NCBI RefSeq assembly: GCF_026342435.1
Contig: NZ_JAPEMT010000001.1
Location: 1,482,501-1,546,500, forward strand
Length of the DNA stretch: 64,000 nucleotides
Direction: 5' to 3'
Origin: Streptomyces sp. NBC_00237
Lineage (GTDB): Bacteria; Actinomycetota; Actinomycetes; Streptomycetales; Streptomycetaceae
Notes under the pieces: generated by a model
Databases searched by the model: none
The model's input: the letters and a program-made list of their open reading frames with translations, nothing else
What the model was told of the DNA's origin: nothing
Shown: positions 54,691 to 64,000 of the stretch, piece after piece
How positions within the stretch are numbered: position 1 is the first letter of the stretch
Layout: each line of letters opens with the position of its first letter
Position numbers and translations under genes: made by a program

Positions 54691-55248
54691 ATGAACGAGA
54701 CGATGGTGACCCTGGTCGGCAACGCCGCCACCGCGCCGATCTTCACGGAATCGCCGCTGGGCGACGGGGTGACCCGGCTGCGGCTGGCAGTGCGGGCCCG
54801 GCGCTTCGACCGGGAGCAGAACACCTGGGTCGACGGCCCGACCAGTTTCTACACGGTGTGGGCCAGGCGCGCGCTCGCGGAGAACCTGAGCGGTTCGGTC
54901 GACGTGGGGGACCCGCTGGTCGTCTACGGCCGACTGCGCGTCAAGGACGAGGTCAAGGACGACCGGCGCTGGCTCTCGGCGGACGTCGACGCCGTGGCGG
55001 TGGGCCACGACCTGACCCGGGGAACTTCCGCCTTCCGCCGGGTGGCCAGGGCGGACCCCAGCCTGGTGGAACCGGCGTCGGTCCGCGCCGCCAAGGCCGG
55101 GGGCGGCACGGGCGGAGCACCGAAGTCCGGATCGCCCGCGACGGTCGGATGGGGCGGGGAGAGCCCGGTGAGCTGGGCGGCGGCCCAGGACCCCACCACA
55201 CGGAGTGAGCGCACGGATTCACCACACAGCGTCACCGCCGTGTCCTGA
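54691..55248 (+). CDS. ssbB: Single-stranded DNA-binding protein paralogue (SsbB-like)
   Basis: A 185-residue OB-fold protein. The fold starts at once with MNETMVTLVGNAATAP and includes RLRLAVRARRFDREQNTWVDG, TSFYTVWARRALAENL and the DPLVVYGRLRVKDE strand. The conserved acidic tip (DDDIPF) of essential SSBs is missing; the tail is Gly/Ser/Thr-rich. This fits SsbB of Streptomyces, which acts in chromosome segregation during sporulation, and its place beside dynAB supports that. ATG 54691 follows GGGGGAGCAGCA. Confidence 0.85.
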   Translation: MNETMVTLVGNAATAPIFTESPLGDGVTRLRLAVRARRFDREQNTWVDGPTSFYTVWARRALAENLSGSVDVGDPLVVYGRLRVKDEVKDDRRWLSADVDAVAVGHDLTRGTSAFRRVARADPSLVEPASVRAAKAGGGTGGAPKSGSPATVGWGGESPVSWAAAQDPTTRSERTDSPHSVTAVS

Positions 55249-55309
55249 ATGCCCGTCATATGGAGGGTACTTATCGACAAATACGGGAGAGGAGGGTTAC
55301 GGGCGATAA

Positions 55310-55328
55310 CGATTCCGATTCGGAATCG
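55310..55328. promoter_or_regulatory. Candidate operator upstream of the thioester-domain protein
   Basis: CGATTCCGA-T-TCGGAATCG is a perfect 9-bp dyad with one central base in a low-GC stretch, about 140 bases upstream of the start. A plausible repressor site; regulator unknown. Confidence 0.5.
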
Positions 55329-55467
55329 GACGTCCGGACGCATGGCGGGGGGCTGTTCGGCCTAGCCTCCTTAGGATTCCCGGATACCCATGGGGCTCTT
55401 GAGGTTGCAGGCGAGGCACTCCCCACAGACGCACCATGCGAATGAACCTCGCCCGGAGGGGACTTGC

Positions 55468-57003
55468 ATGTTTGACGAAGCGCCAGCTTCGGAGCGAAGG
55501 CGCCGCACCACCCGCCCGACCCGTAAGACCGTCACCGCCCGAACGACGGTCACCGCCCGCACGATCCGCACCGTCCGCCGTCTGGCCGTCGCCGCGCTGG
55601 CCCCCGGCCTGCTCCTCGCGGGCACGGCGCTCGGCACCGGAACCGCAGCGGCCGACGAGCAGCCCCGGAACGCGGGCGGCGTCGCCGCCACCCTCGGCGC
55701 CCTCACCGTCCACGGCGCGGTCACCATCCGCGACGCCGGCGAGGAGTGGAAGACCGAGGCCGGTCTCTACGAGATGACCGTGACCGGCGGCGGGACGCTC
55801 CAGAGCTACGGCGTCGACCTGCGCACCGCGGCCCGCCAGGGGACCACGTACCGGGAGGTCGGCTGGGACCAGTCCTCGCTGTACAAGAACAAGAACGCCG
55901 GGAAGATCCGCTGGATCCTGGAGAACTCCTACCCGCAGATCAACGACCTCTCCGAGCTCGCCAAGAACGCGGGAGTGAAGTCGCTCGACGACAAGGCCGC
56001 CGCGGCGGGCACCCAGGCCGCGATCTGGCGTTTCTCGGACGACGTCGAGGCCATACCGGCCAACCGCAGCGCCCGCAAGCTGGCCGCCTACCTGGAGCGG
56101 GCCGCCGAGAACACCCCGGAGCCCCAGGCGTCCCTCGCCCTCGACCCGTCGGCCGTGGCGGGCCGGGCCGGTGAGCGGGTGGGCCCGGTGACCGTCCGCA
56201 CCAGGGCGGAGCGGGTCACCGTGGCACCGGCGGGCGACGCACCCCACGGGATGCGGGTCGTCGACAAGGACGGCAAGACCGTCCAGGAGGCCGCGCGCGG
56301 GGCCGAGGTCTACTTCTACCTGCCGCCGGACACCCGCCCCGGCACGAGCGCGCTCACCGTCCAGGCGGACGCCAGGGTCCCGATCGGGCGGGCCCTGGTC
56401 AGCGACACGCACAGCCAGACCCAGATCCTGGCCGGTTCCAGCGCCTCCGCCGTCGTCGCCGAGGCCACCGTCACCTGGGCCGGGGAAGGGGCCCCGGGCG
56501 CCGTCCCGGCGCTCTCCGCGAAGAAGAACTGCGCCAAGAACGGCATCGACATCACCGGCGCGAACGCGGGCGACGCCCCCTTCACCTTCGAGCTGCTCGG
56601 CACCCGGCACACCATCCCGGCGCACGCCTCGCGCACGGTGACCATCCCGCTCCAGGAGGACCAGGCATACGACCTCACGGTCTCCGGCCCCGAAGGACCG
56701 GGCGGGAACTTCAAGGGCGTCCTGGACTGCGAGACCGCGGGCTCCGTCGCCATCGGCACCGCCGACGCCCCCGCCAACCGCCCCACCCCCGCCACCGGCG
56801 GCAACCCCGCCCCGCTCACCCCCGGGACCGGCGAGAACCTGGCCGAGACCGGCGCCTCGGGCGCGACCACGCCGATCCTCTACATCGCGCTGGGCCTGCT
56901 CGTGCTCGGCACCGGAGCGATCGTCCTGCTCCGCAAGAAGAAGCCCGCCCCGGGCACCACACCGGCCGCCGCCCCGGGTCCCGAAGCCCCCGCCAACGAC
57001 TGA
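55468..57003 (+). CDS. LAETG-anchored TQXA-type surface protein that lacks the thioester cysteine
   Basis: A 511-residue surface protein. ATG 55468 follows CGGAGGGG; the signal peptide has a long Arg/Thr-rich n-region, then LAVAALAPGLLLAGTAL. The TQXA domain (about 75-200) contains VDLRTAARQGTTYREVGWD and the Gln motif GTQAAIW (Thr182-Gln183). The cysteine expected in the YCxDLRT motif is Gly115 (YGVDLRT), so the Cys-Gln thioester cannot form. Beta-sandwich regions, one Cys pair, a Pro-rich stretch, LAETG at 458-462, a hydrophobic helix and a basic tail follow. It should be wall-anchored by a class E sortase. Confidence 0.9.
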   Translation: MFDEAPASERRRRTTRPTRKTVTARTTVTARTIRTVRRLAVAALAPGLLLAGTALGTGTAAADEQPRNAGGVAATLGALTVHGAVTIRDAGEEWKTEAGLYEMTVTGGGTLQSYGVDLRTAARQGTTYREVGWDQSSLYKNKNAGKIRWILENSYPQINDLSELAKNAGVKSLDDKAAAAGTQAAIWRFSDDVEAIPANRSARKLAAYLERAAENTPEPQASLALDPSAVAGRAGERVGPVTVRTRAERVTVAPAGDAPHGMRVVDKDGKTVQEAARGAEVYFYLPPDTRPGTSALTVQADARVPIGRALVSDTHSQTQILAGSSASAVVAEATVTWAGEGAPGAVPALSAKKNCAKNGIDITGANAGDAPFTFELLGTRHTIPAHASRTVTIPLQEDQAYDLTVSGPEGPGGNFKGVLDCETAGSVAIGTADAPANRPTPATGGNPAPLTPGTGENLAETGASGATTPILYIALGLLVLGTGAIVLLRKKKPAPGTTPAAAPGPEAPAND

Positions 57004-57043
57004 CCCGCCGCCAAAGCTGCCAAAGCCGCCACAGCCGCCAAAA

Positions 57044-57066
57044 GCCGCCGGAATCCCTCCGGCGGC
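57044..57066 (+). terminator. Hairpin after the surface-protein gene
   Basis: GCCGCCGGA and its complement with loop ATCCC, 41 bases after the stop. Preceded by AAAGCCGCC-like direct repeats. No U-run. Confidence 0.6.
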
Positions 57067-57225
57067 CAACCGGCACCCCCCTTGGCCAGGCAGGACAAGG
57101 GACGCGGCCCCCCACCCCCGGCGTCCGGCCCCGCCGCCCGCCGGGTATCCGGTTTCCGCCGGGGGAGTGACGTCAGGCAAGATGGGGTGTATCTGCCCAC
57201 CCCACGATCTGCCGGACGGTTTCTC

Positions 57226-58890
<1,665 letters not shown>

Positions 58891-58896
58891 TAGCTG

Positions 58897-59358
58897 GTGG
58901 CTCGGCACATCTACTCCTGCCCCCTGCGCTGGTCGGACATGGACGCCTTCGGGCACGTCAACAACGTCGTCTTCCTGCGGTACCTGGAAGAGGCGCGGAT
59001 CGACTTCATGTTCCGGCTGGCGCCGGGGGAGGGCAGCACGTCCTTCACGGGCGGGTCCGTCGTGGCCCGGCACGAGATCGACTACGTGCGGCCCCTCGTT
59101 CACCGGCACGAGCCGGTGAGGATCGAGTCGTGGGTGACGAAGATAGGCGCGGCGTCCCTGACGATCGCGTACGAGATCAAGGACCCCGACCAGGTGTACG
59201 TGCGGGCGGCCACGGTCGTCGTCCCGTTCAACCTGGCGGAGGGACGGCCCCGGCGGATCACCGCCGAGGAGAAGTCCTTCCTGCTGGAGTACCTGGACGA
59301 CGACGCGAAGGCGTCCGACGTCACGGGGCCCGACCGCTCGAAGGCCGTCGCGGCATGA
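58897..59358 (+). CDS. Acyl-CoA thioesterase, hotdog fold
   Basis: 4-hydroxybenzoyl-CoA-thioesterase-like protein of 153 residues. The sequence RWSDMDAFGHVNNVVFLRYLEEAR has the catalytic Asp and the helical entry of this family. GTG 58897 lies six bases after ettA, so it is in the same transcript. Its stop overlaps an ATG as ATGA and begins the mini-ORF chain to the next gene. Substrate: a short or aromatic acyl-CoA. Confidence 0.9.
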   Translation: MARHIYSCPLRWSDMDAFGHVNNVVFLRYLEEARIDFMFRLAPGEGSTSFTGGSVVARHEIDYVRPLVHRHEPVRIESWVTKIGAASLTIAYEIKDPDQVYVRAATVVVPFNLAEGRPRRITAEEKSFLLEYLDDDAKASDVTGPDRSKAVAA

Positions 59359-59412
59359 CGGAGCAGGCATGACGGAGCGGGCATGACGGAGCGGGCAAGG
59401 GGACGGGCATGA
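59353..59412 (+). repeat. Three 14-bp tandem repeats forming an ATGA chain
   Basis: GCATGACGGAGCAG, GCATGACGGAGCGG and GCATGACGGAGCGG at 59353, 59367 and 59381, then GCAAGGGGACGGGCATGA. Each ATGA is the stop of one frame and the start of the next. The ORFs are 5, 5 and 9 codons long before the real start at 59409. Confidence 0.88.
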
Positions 59413-60083
59413 GCGTGCAGGCGGGGGTCCGGACGCTGGAGTTCGAAGGACCCGGGGAGGCGGCGGACCTCGCCGCCTTCCTGGGACGTCTGCTCCGCTA
59501 CGACCGGGCCGCCGCCGTCCGCCTCCAGGCACACGGCGGTGCACTCGCCGTCTTCGGGCGTCCGCCGTCCTTCGACGTCCTGGCCGTGCGTACGGCGAGG
59601 CTGGCGCGGGCGGTGGAACTCGATGTCACCGTCTCCGCGGGTGAACTCCTCGACGGCGTCGAGGAGTCGACCGGTGCGGTACGGGTCCCGGACGCGGTCA
59701 CCGGGCCGCCGTGGGCCGGTCTGCTTCCGCCGCGCGGCGGCTGGCGGGAGGTCACTCCCGTGCCGGACGCCGCAGCCATGCGGGGCGCGGTGGCGGCTGC
59801 GGTCGCCGAATTCCGTGCGCGCGACGAGGAGTTGGGCGAGGCGGGGCGGACCCGTCAGGCGCGGGACCGGATCGGGCACGACATCTGGTCGCGGACGCTG
59901 GGCGCGACGGAGCTTCCGCTGCGGGCGGTGCATGCGGCGCAGTCGCTGGGGTTCTTGCGGGCCGGGGCGCCGGTGGCGGTGTTCGCTGCGGGGGGCTGGC
60001 TGAGGTTGCGGACGCCGTACGGATCGGTGTCGGTGCGCAGGGCCTCCGGCGGGCTGGGTGCGCTTCAGGTGACTCCGGCCTGA
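59409..60083 (+). CDS. Conserved hypothetical protein
   Basis: A 224-residue cytoplasmic protein without a known domain. An alpha/beta N-terminal part (EAADLAAFLGRLLRYDRAAAVRL, then ALAVFGRPPSFDVLAVR) and a C-terminal part rich in helix, then RAGAPVAVFAAGGWLRLRTPYGSV. No signal peptide or membrane segment. It is the third gene of ettA-thioesterase-this, reached through the ATGA chain. I do not recognise a function. Confidence 0.75.
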   Translation: MSVQAGVRTLEFEGPGEAADLAAFLGRLLRYDRAAAVRLQAHGGALAVFGRPPSFDVLAVRTARLARAVELDVTVSAGELLDGVEESTGAVRVPDAVTGPPWAGLLPPRGGWREVTPVPDAAAMRGAVAAAVAEFRARDEELGEAGRTRQARDRIGHDIWSRTLGATELPLRAVHAAQSLGFLRAGAPVAVFAAGGWLRLRTPYGSVSVRRASGGLGALQVTPA

Positions 60084-60134
60084 TGCGGCTCGCCCTGCGT
60101 GGGGGCTCGGGTTCACGCCGCTGCGCGGGGCACT

Positions 60135-61130
60135 TCAGGACTGGTCGTCGGGCCAGATGCCGATGTGGTCGGGTTCCAGTTCCAGCATCACCCGGTGCCG
60201 CATGTCCAGGGACTCCGTGTATTCCGCCGGGAGTTGGAGGCGGCCCGCCCGGTCCAGCATCGCGTACTCGCGGGCGACCACCGACTCCTGGCCCGTCGCC
60301 GCGTCCACCTCCGTGCGGCGCAGGACCTCCGTGGAGGTGCGGCCGTCGCGGATGGCCACGGTGCGGCGGACCTCGGTGGCCACCGTCTGGTCGTGGGTGA
60401 CGATGACGATGGTGGTGCCCAGTTCCTCGTTGGCGCGGCGGAACGCGGAGAAGATCTGGTCGGCGGTCGTGGAGTCGAGTTCGCCCGTCGGCTCGTCGGC
60501 GAGGAGCACGGACGGCTCGTTGGCGAGCGCCACCGCGATGGCCACCCGCTGCTGCTGGCCGCCCGACATCTGCGAGGGCCTCCGGTCGCGGCAGTCGGCG
60601 ACCTCCATCATGGACAGGAGGTGGTCCACGCGGGCCGTACGCTCCGCCGCCTTTCCCCGGCCCTTGAGCTGCATGGGAAGAGCCACGTTCTGGGCCGAGG
60701 TCAGATACGGCAGCAGGTTGCGGGCGGTCTGCTGCCAGATGAAGCCGACGACGTTGCGGCGGTAGTTCAGGCGCTCCTTCGCGCCCATCGCCAGCAGGTC
60801 GCAGCCCGCCACCTTCGCCGCGCCCGCCGTGGGCTCGTCGAGGCCCGCGAGGATGTTCATCAGCGTCGACTTCCCACTGCCGGACGCGCCCACCAGGGCC
60901 ATCAACTCGCCCTCCTTGACCAGCAGGTCCAGCCCCTGGAGGGCCTGCACCTCCACCCCGTCCGTGGTGAAGACCCGTACCAGCCGGTCGCAGCTGATCA
61001 GCGCGTCGTGCCCGAACTCGGGCCGGTCGCGCCGGGACGCCGCCCGCTGTTCCAGCTCCGCGAGCGTCACACCCGTACCCGAGGCCCCCGTACGTGCGGG
61101 AGCCCCCGTACCCGTCGCCGTTTCGGTCAT
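60135..61130 (-). CDS. ABC ATPase of a LolD/MacB-type system
   Basis: ATPase of 331 residues that drives the FtsX-like permease upstream. Walker A GASGSGKST, MSGGQQQRVAIAVA and VLLADEPTGELD with the H-loop in VTHDQ are complete. An N-terminal extension of about 40 residues (Thr/Gly/Ala-rich) and a C-terminal extension of about 70 residues (AGRLQLPAEYTESLDM...) are longer than usual; the latter looks like an AbrB/MazE-like short motif. The start overlaps the permease stop (ATGA 61127-61130), so the two are coupled. Confidence 0.92.
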   Translation of the reverse strand: MTETATGTGAPARTGASGTGVTLAELEQRAASRRDRPEFGHDALISCDRLVRVFTTDGVEVQALQGLDLLVKEGELMALVGASGSGKSTLMNILAGLDEPTAGAAKVAGCDLLAMGAKERLNYRRNVVGFIWQQTARNLLPYLTSAQNVALPMQLKGRGKAAERTARVDHLLSMMEVADCRDRRPSQMSGGQQQRVAIAVALANEPSVLLADEPTGELDSTTADQIFSAFRRANEELGTTIVIVTHDQTVATEVRRTVAIRDGRTSTEVLRRTEVDAATGQESVVAREYAMLDRAGRLQLPAEYTESLDMRHRVMLELEPDHIGIWPDDQS

Positions 61131-63979
61131 CGTGCGTCTCCTGCCCTCAGTTCGGTCGTGGTGGTGCGTCGCGTCGTCCACCACGCCTGCACCGCCGCGA
61201 CACCGGCCGCCAGGCACACCACCGCGACAGCGGGGACCAGCAGCGAGACGGTGTCCGCGCCGAGCGCGGCGGACAGGGTGGGGGAGGTCCGGCCGCTCGT
61301 GGCCAGCGCCAGCGCGGTCAGGTCGATGTCGGGGGCCAGCAGCCGGATCGCCGCCCACCCGACCAGCGCCCCGCCGAACGCCGCCAGCAGCGCCTGCGGC
61401 AGCGCCTCCAGGACCAGCAGCTTCCGGCCCTGCCCCCGGCTGAGGCCCATCGTGCGCAGCCTGGCGAGCAGCGCGCCGCGCTCCGGGGCGGACTGGAGCA
61501 GGGACAGCAGTACCGCGAGGACGGCGAAGCCCGCCCCGGCGGCGACGGACACGGTGTAGATCCGCATCGCCCCCGCCTGGAGCGGCTGGTCCACGAACCT
61601 CGCGCGTTCCTCGCTCCACAGATGTACGAGGCCCGGTACGCCCGCCGCCCTCGTCAGCCCATCCGACGTCAGGCCGTCGCCGCTGACCAGCAGGGACCTG
61701 GCGGTGACCGAGGCGAAGGCGTCCTTGCTGACGATCATGAAGTCGCCCTCGGGCAGCACCGGCGTACGCGGCACGGTCCCGGCGACGCGGGCCGTGAAGT
61801 CCCCGTGGCTCGCGCTGCGCAGGGCGAGGTCGCCCGTGCCGCGCAGCCGCTTCGCGGCGTCGGGCGACACCAGCACCGGGAACGTCCCGCCCCGCTTGCC
61901 GCCCTTCAGCGCGGCGGGCGCGAAGCCCCCGGCGTCCGGTCCGCCGGACAGTTGCGCGTACGCGACCGGGTCGACGGCCACCAGCGTGATCTCGCTCTTC
62001 TTGTCCGGCAGCGACAGGAAGAAATCCAGCCCGACCGCAACGACCTCGCGGACCCCCGGCGCCTTGCGCACCGCCGCCACGGCCCGCTCGTCGTACCCCC
62101 TGACGTCCTTGCCGCGCGCGTCCAGCCGGGCGTCCGCGCCGACCCGGACAGTCGCCGCCCGGTCCCGGGACTCGTTCACCCCGGCCAGTACGGAACCGCC
62201 GAACGCCGCCGTCGTCAGGGCGATCAGCAGCGCCAGCAGCGGCAGCATCGCCGTCACCGGGGCACGCCCCGCACGCGCCGCCGACAGGAAGCCGATCGCG
62301 CCCCGGCGCAGCGCCATCGGGCGCGCCGCCCACCGCAGGGGCAGCGGGTACAGCCGCACGAGGACGAGCGCCGCGACGATCCCGATCAGTACCGGAGCGG
62401 CGCTGATCAACGCGTCCGCCCCGTCGTCGGTGCCGCGCCTGCGCAGGGCGGCGACCGCGCCCACGGTCAGTACGGCCAGGGTGAGTTCGACGACCGTACG
62501 ACGACGGGACGGCTTGGCGTGGGCGATGTCGCCCCGGCCGCCGTGGACGCGCGGTCGCAGATGGGAGACGGCGGCCCGCACCGGCAGTGCCGCACTGGCG
62601 AGCAGCGCGACGGCGGCTGCGGCGAGCAGCGAGGGAGCGAGCGGGGCGTGCGGCAGCAGCGCGTACGCCGCCGCCCAGCCCAGCACGGCGGCGGGCACCG
62701 CCACCACTCCCAGCTCAGCGCCCAGCCGCCCCGCGATGCCCCGCACGGAGCCGCCGCGCGCCCGCAGGAGGGACAGCTCGGCGTACCGGCGGGCCCCGGC
62801 GAGCGCGCCCGCCATGAGCAGGACGACCGCGGCGACCGTCCCCACGCCGTAACCGGCGACGGAGATGACCGGTGCGACGGCCGTCCGGTTGGACTCGTAG
62901 GAGGCGACGATGCCTTCGATGCCGGTGCCGACGGTGACCGGCTGCTTCATGCGGGCGCGCAGGGCGCTGGCCCCGGGCCCGTTCTCCAGCGAAGCGATCG
63001 ACTGGACCAGCGCGGACGTCTCGGCGGCGGTGAGGTGGTCGGTGCGCGGGGCGACCTCCCAGACCCGTTCGAGTTCGGGCGCGAGATGGAAGAGGGACGG
63101 TGCCGCTTCCGGCGCGACCAGCAGCGTCGACCACCAGTGCTCCAGGTCCGGGTTGCCCTCCTCCTTGATGCCGGGCTTCAGCAGGTTCGGATCGACGGCC
63201 CAGTACAGGGACTGCGGGGCGCGCGGCGCGAAGATCCCGGAGATCTTCACCCGGGCGGAGTTGCCCGAGGTCGCGCCTCGGGACTCCGCGTCGAGGTGCA
63301 CCACCGAGCCGACCGTGAGGCCCAGGGTGCGCGCGGTGGCCTCACTGACCGCCGCCTCCAGGCCGAGGACCGCACCGGCGGGTTTGTCGCCCTGGTGGAC
63401 GGGGGCGCGCCCCGCGACGAACCGGGCCTGCCCGGCGAGGCCGGAACGCGCCGTCACGGCGAAGGAGGGCATCGCCGCCGGGGCCAGCTTGGGCAGCCAC
63501 GTGTCCGTCGCGGCCAGCTCCGTGGGCGTGAGCACCGCGTGCACCGCCTGCCCCGGCAGCACCTGGAGCGGCTTCGCGGGCGCCTTGAGCACCTCGGCGA
63601 GGCCCTGACGCATGTCCTCCGGGGTCAGCGCCGGCTCGGACTCCTCCGGTGCGTCGCCCAGGGAGCGGAACGAGGCGTTCGACGTGGCCTGGATCACCCG
63701 CTGCCCGGCGGGGGCCGAGTCGATCGCGTGCCGCAGCCCTTCGTCCTCGTACGTCGTCACCGCACGCGGAAACGCAGCGGCGAGGAACGCCGTGAGCAGC
63801 ACCAGCACTCCCAGCGCGACGGCGGCACCGGGCGCGGTGCGCAGCCGGGTGCGCACCCAGGGGGCGACAGCAGGGTGATCGGAACGCCCCTCTGTAGGGA
63901 GACCGGAACGGCCCTCTGTAGGGATACCAGAACCGTCATCTGTAGGGAGGCCGGAACGGCCACCAGCACGGGGGCTCAT
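61127..63979 (-). CDS. Large FtsX-like ABC permease
   Basis: MacB/FtsX-family permease of 950 residues, with two extracellular domains and about ten helices arranged as one helix, large loop, three helices, central part, loop and three final helices. ATG 63979 follows AAGGAGGCGGCAACTG. The N-terminal cytoplasmic part contains four octapeptide repeats (GRSGLPTD, DGSGIPTE, GRSGLPTE, GRSDHPAV). The final helices have LLSLLQSAPERGALLARLRTMGLS, typical of FtsX. Probable role: lipoprotein or peptide mechano-transmission or export at the envelope. Confidence 0.92.
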   Translation of the reverse strand: MSPRAGGRSGLPTDDGSGIPTEGRSGLPTEGRSDHPAVAPWVRTRLRTAPGAAVALGVLVLLTAFLAAAFPRAVTTYEDEGLRHAIDSAPAGQRVIQATSNASFRSLGDAPEESEPALTPEDMRQGLAEVLKAPAKPLQVLPGQAVHAVLTPTELAATDTWLPKLAPAAMPSFAVTARSGLAGQARFVAGRAPVHQGDKPAGAVLGLEAAVSEATARTLGLTVGSVVHLDAESRGATSGNSARVKISGIFAPRAPQSLYWAVDPNLLKPGIKEEGNPDLEHWWSTLLVAPEAAPSLFHLAPELERVWEVAPRTDHLTAAETSALVQSIASLENGPGASALRARMKQPVTVGTGIEGIVASYESNRTAVAPVISVAGYGVGTVAAVVLLMAGALAGARRYAELSLLRARGGSVRGIAGRLGAELGVVAVPAAVLGWAAAYALLPHAPLAPSLLAAAAVALLASAALPVRAAVSHLRPRVHGGRGDIAHAKPSRRRTVVELTLAVLTVGAVAALRRRGTDDGADALISAAPVLIGIVAALVLVRLYPLPLRWAARPMALRRGAIGFLSAARAGRAPVTAMLPLLALLIALTTAAFGGSVLAGVNESRDRAATVRVGADARLDARGKDVRGYDERAVAAVRKAPGVREVVAVGLDFFLSLPDKKSEITLVAVDPVAYAQLSGGPDAGGFAPAALKGGKRGGTFPVLVSPDAAKRLRGTGDLALRSASHGDFTARVAGTVPRTPVLPEGDFMIVSKDAFASVTARSLLVSGDGLTSDGLTRAAGVPGLVHLWSEERARFVDQPLQAGAMRIYTVSVAAGAGFAVLAVLLSLLQSAPERGALLARLRTMGLSRGQGRKLLVLEALPQALLAAFGGALVGWAAIRLLAPDIDLTALALATSGRTSPTLSAALGADTVSLLVPAVAVVCLAAGVAAVQAWWTTRRTTTTELRAGDAR
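63877..63972 (-). repeat. Four 24-bp repeats in the permease N-terminus
   Basis: 24-bp units ending CTGTAGGGA on the plus strand code for four degenerate octapeptides before the first membrane helix. In-frame step, hence length polymorphism is expected. Confidence 0.88.
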
Positions 63980-64000
63980 CAGTTGCCGCCTCCTTGGACG

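Overview
The window is GC-rich actinomycete chromosome and almost certainly Streptomyces. The support is very high third-position GC, many GTG/TTG starts, GTGA/ATGA start-stop overlaps, twin TerD genes, a CopZ/CopA pair, a DUF397 gene with a whiJ-type remnant, a dynamin-like pair next to an SSB paralogue, and LAXTG-type (sortase E class) surface proteins. No rRNA, transposase, integrase, phage module or CRISPR array was seen. There is one tRNA gene, tRNA-Arg(UCU) at 50521-50593 on the minus strand.

Layout. 1-7264: a 5'-truncated ABC exporter half, a small secreted protein, an S37-type aminopeptidase, a lipoprotein with a repeat-expanded N-region, and a Tat-exported GH3 hexosaminidase. 7446-11764: an accessory-looking island, with a P450-MFS-peptide deformylase operon (ATGA-coupled at its first junction), a low-GC upstream region with hairpins, and a decayed whiJ/abaA-type regulatory locus ending in an intact DUF397 gene. 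11816-17109: LysR/EamA divergent pair, a TIM-barrel isomerase divergent from a signal-less siderophore-binding-protein homologue, an SDR and a TerD protein. 17222-22039: a LacI regulator, a perfect 16-bp operator, and an operon of Gfo/Idh dehydrogenase, DUF993 enzyme and TIM-barrel isomerase, probably for catabolism of an unidentified sugar or polyol. 22131-24494: a LAHTG-anchored protein with a (PT)25 stalk, a DUF937 protein and two gene relics. 24537-33045: RecD2 helicase, citrate synthase, copper export (copA, copZ, CsoR-type box) and a CPA2 antiporter.

33046-41588 is an inositol catabolism block: an iolE/H-like isomerase divergent from iolC-iolB-iolD-mmsA. It is bracketed and interrupted by three copies of a GC-rich dispersed repeat. 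41589-50353 holds a NodB-like deacetylase, a PrmC-like methyltransferase, TerD, a GNAT enzyme, an S15 hydrolase-ABC ATPase fusion with its permease, a DUF1772 protein and a GT4 glycosyltransferase. 50928-55248 holds the dynamin-like GTPase pair and ssbB, probably sporulation septation and nucoid functions. 55468-63979 holds a thioester-domain surface protein that has lost its cysteine, the ABC-F factor EttA, a thioesterase, a conserved hypothetical, and an ATPase/FtsX-type permease pair.

The most unusual signal is at two gene junctions (19784-20040 and 59353-59412). There a start/stop overlap has been tandemly duplicated into a chain of tiny ORFs, each coupled to the next by GTGA or ATGA, bridging two real genes. 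Stop-codon-containing 3' ends are also amplified at 49027-49092 and 49106-49195, so this may be a recurrent local mode of evolution.
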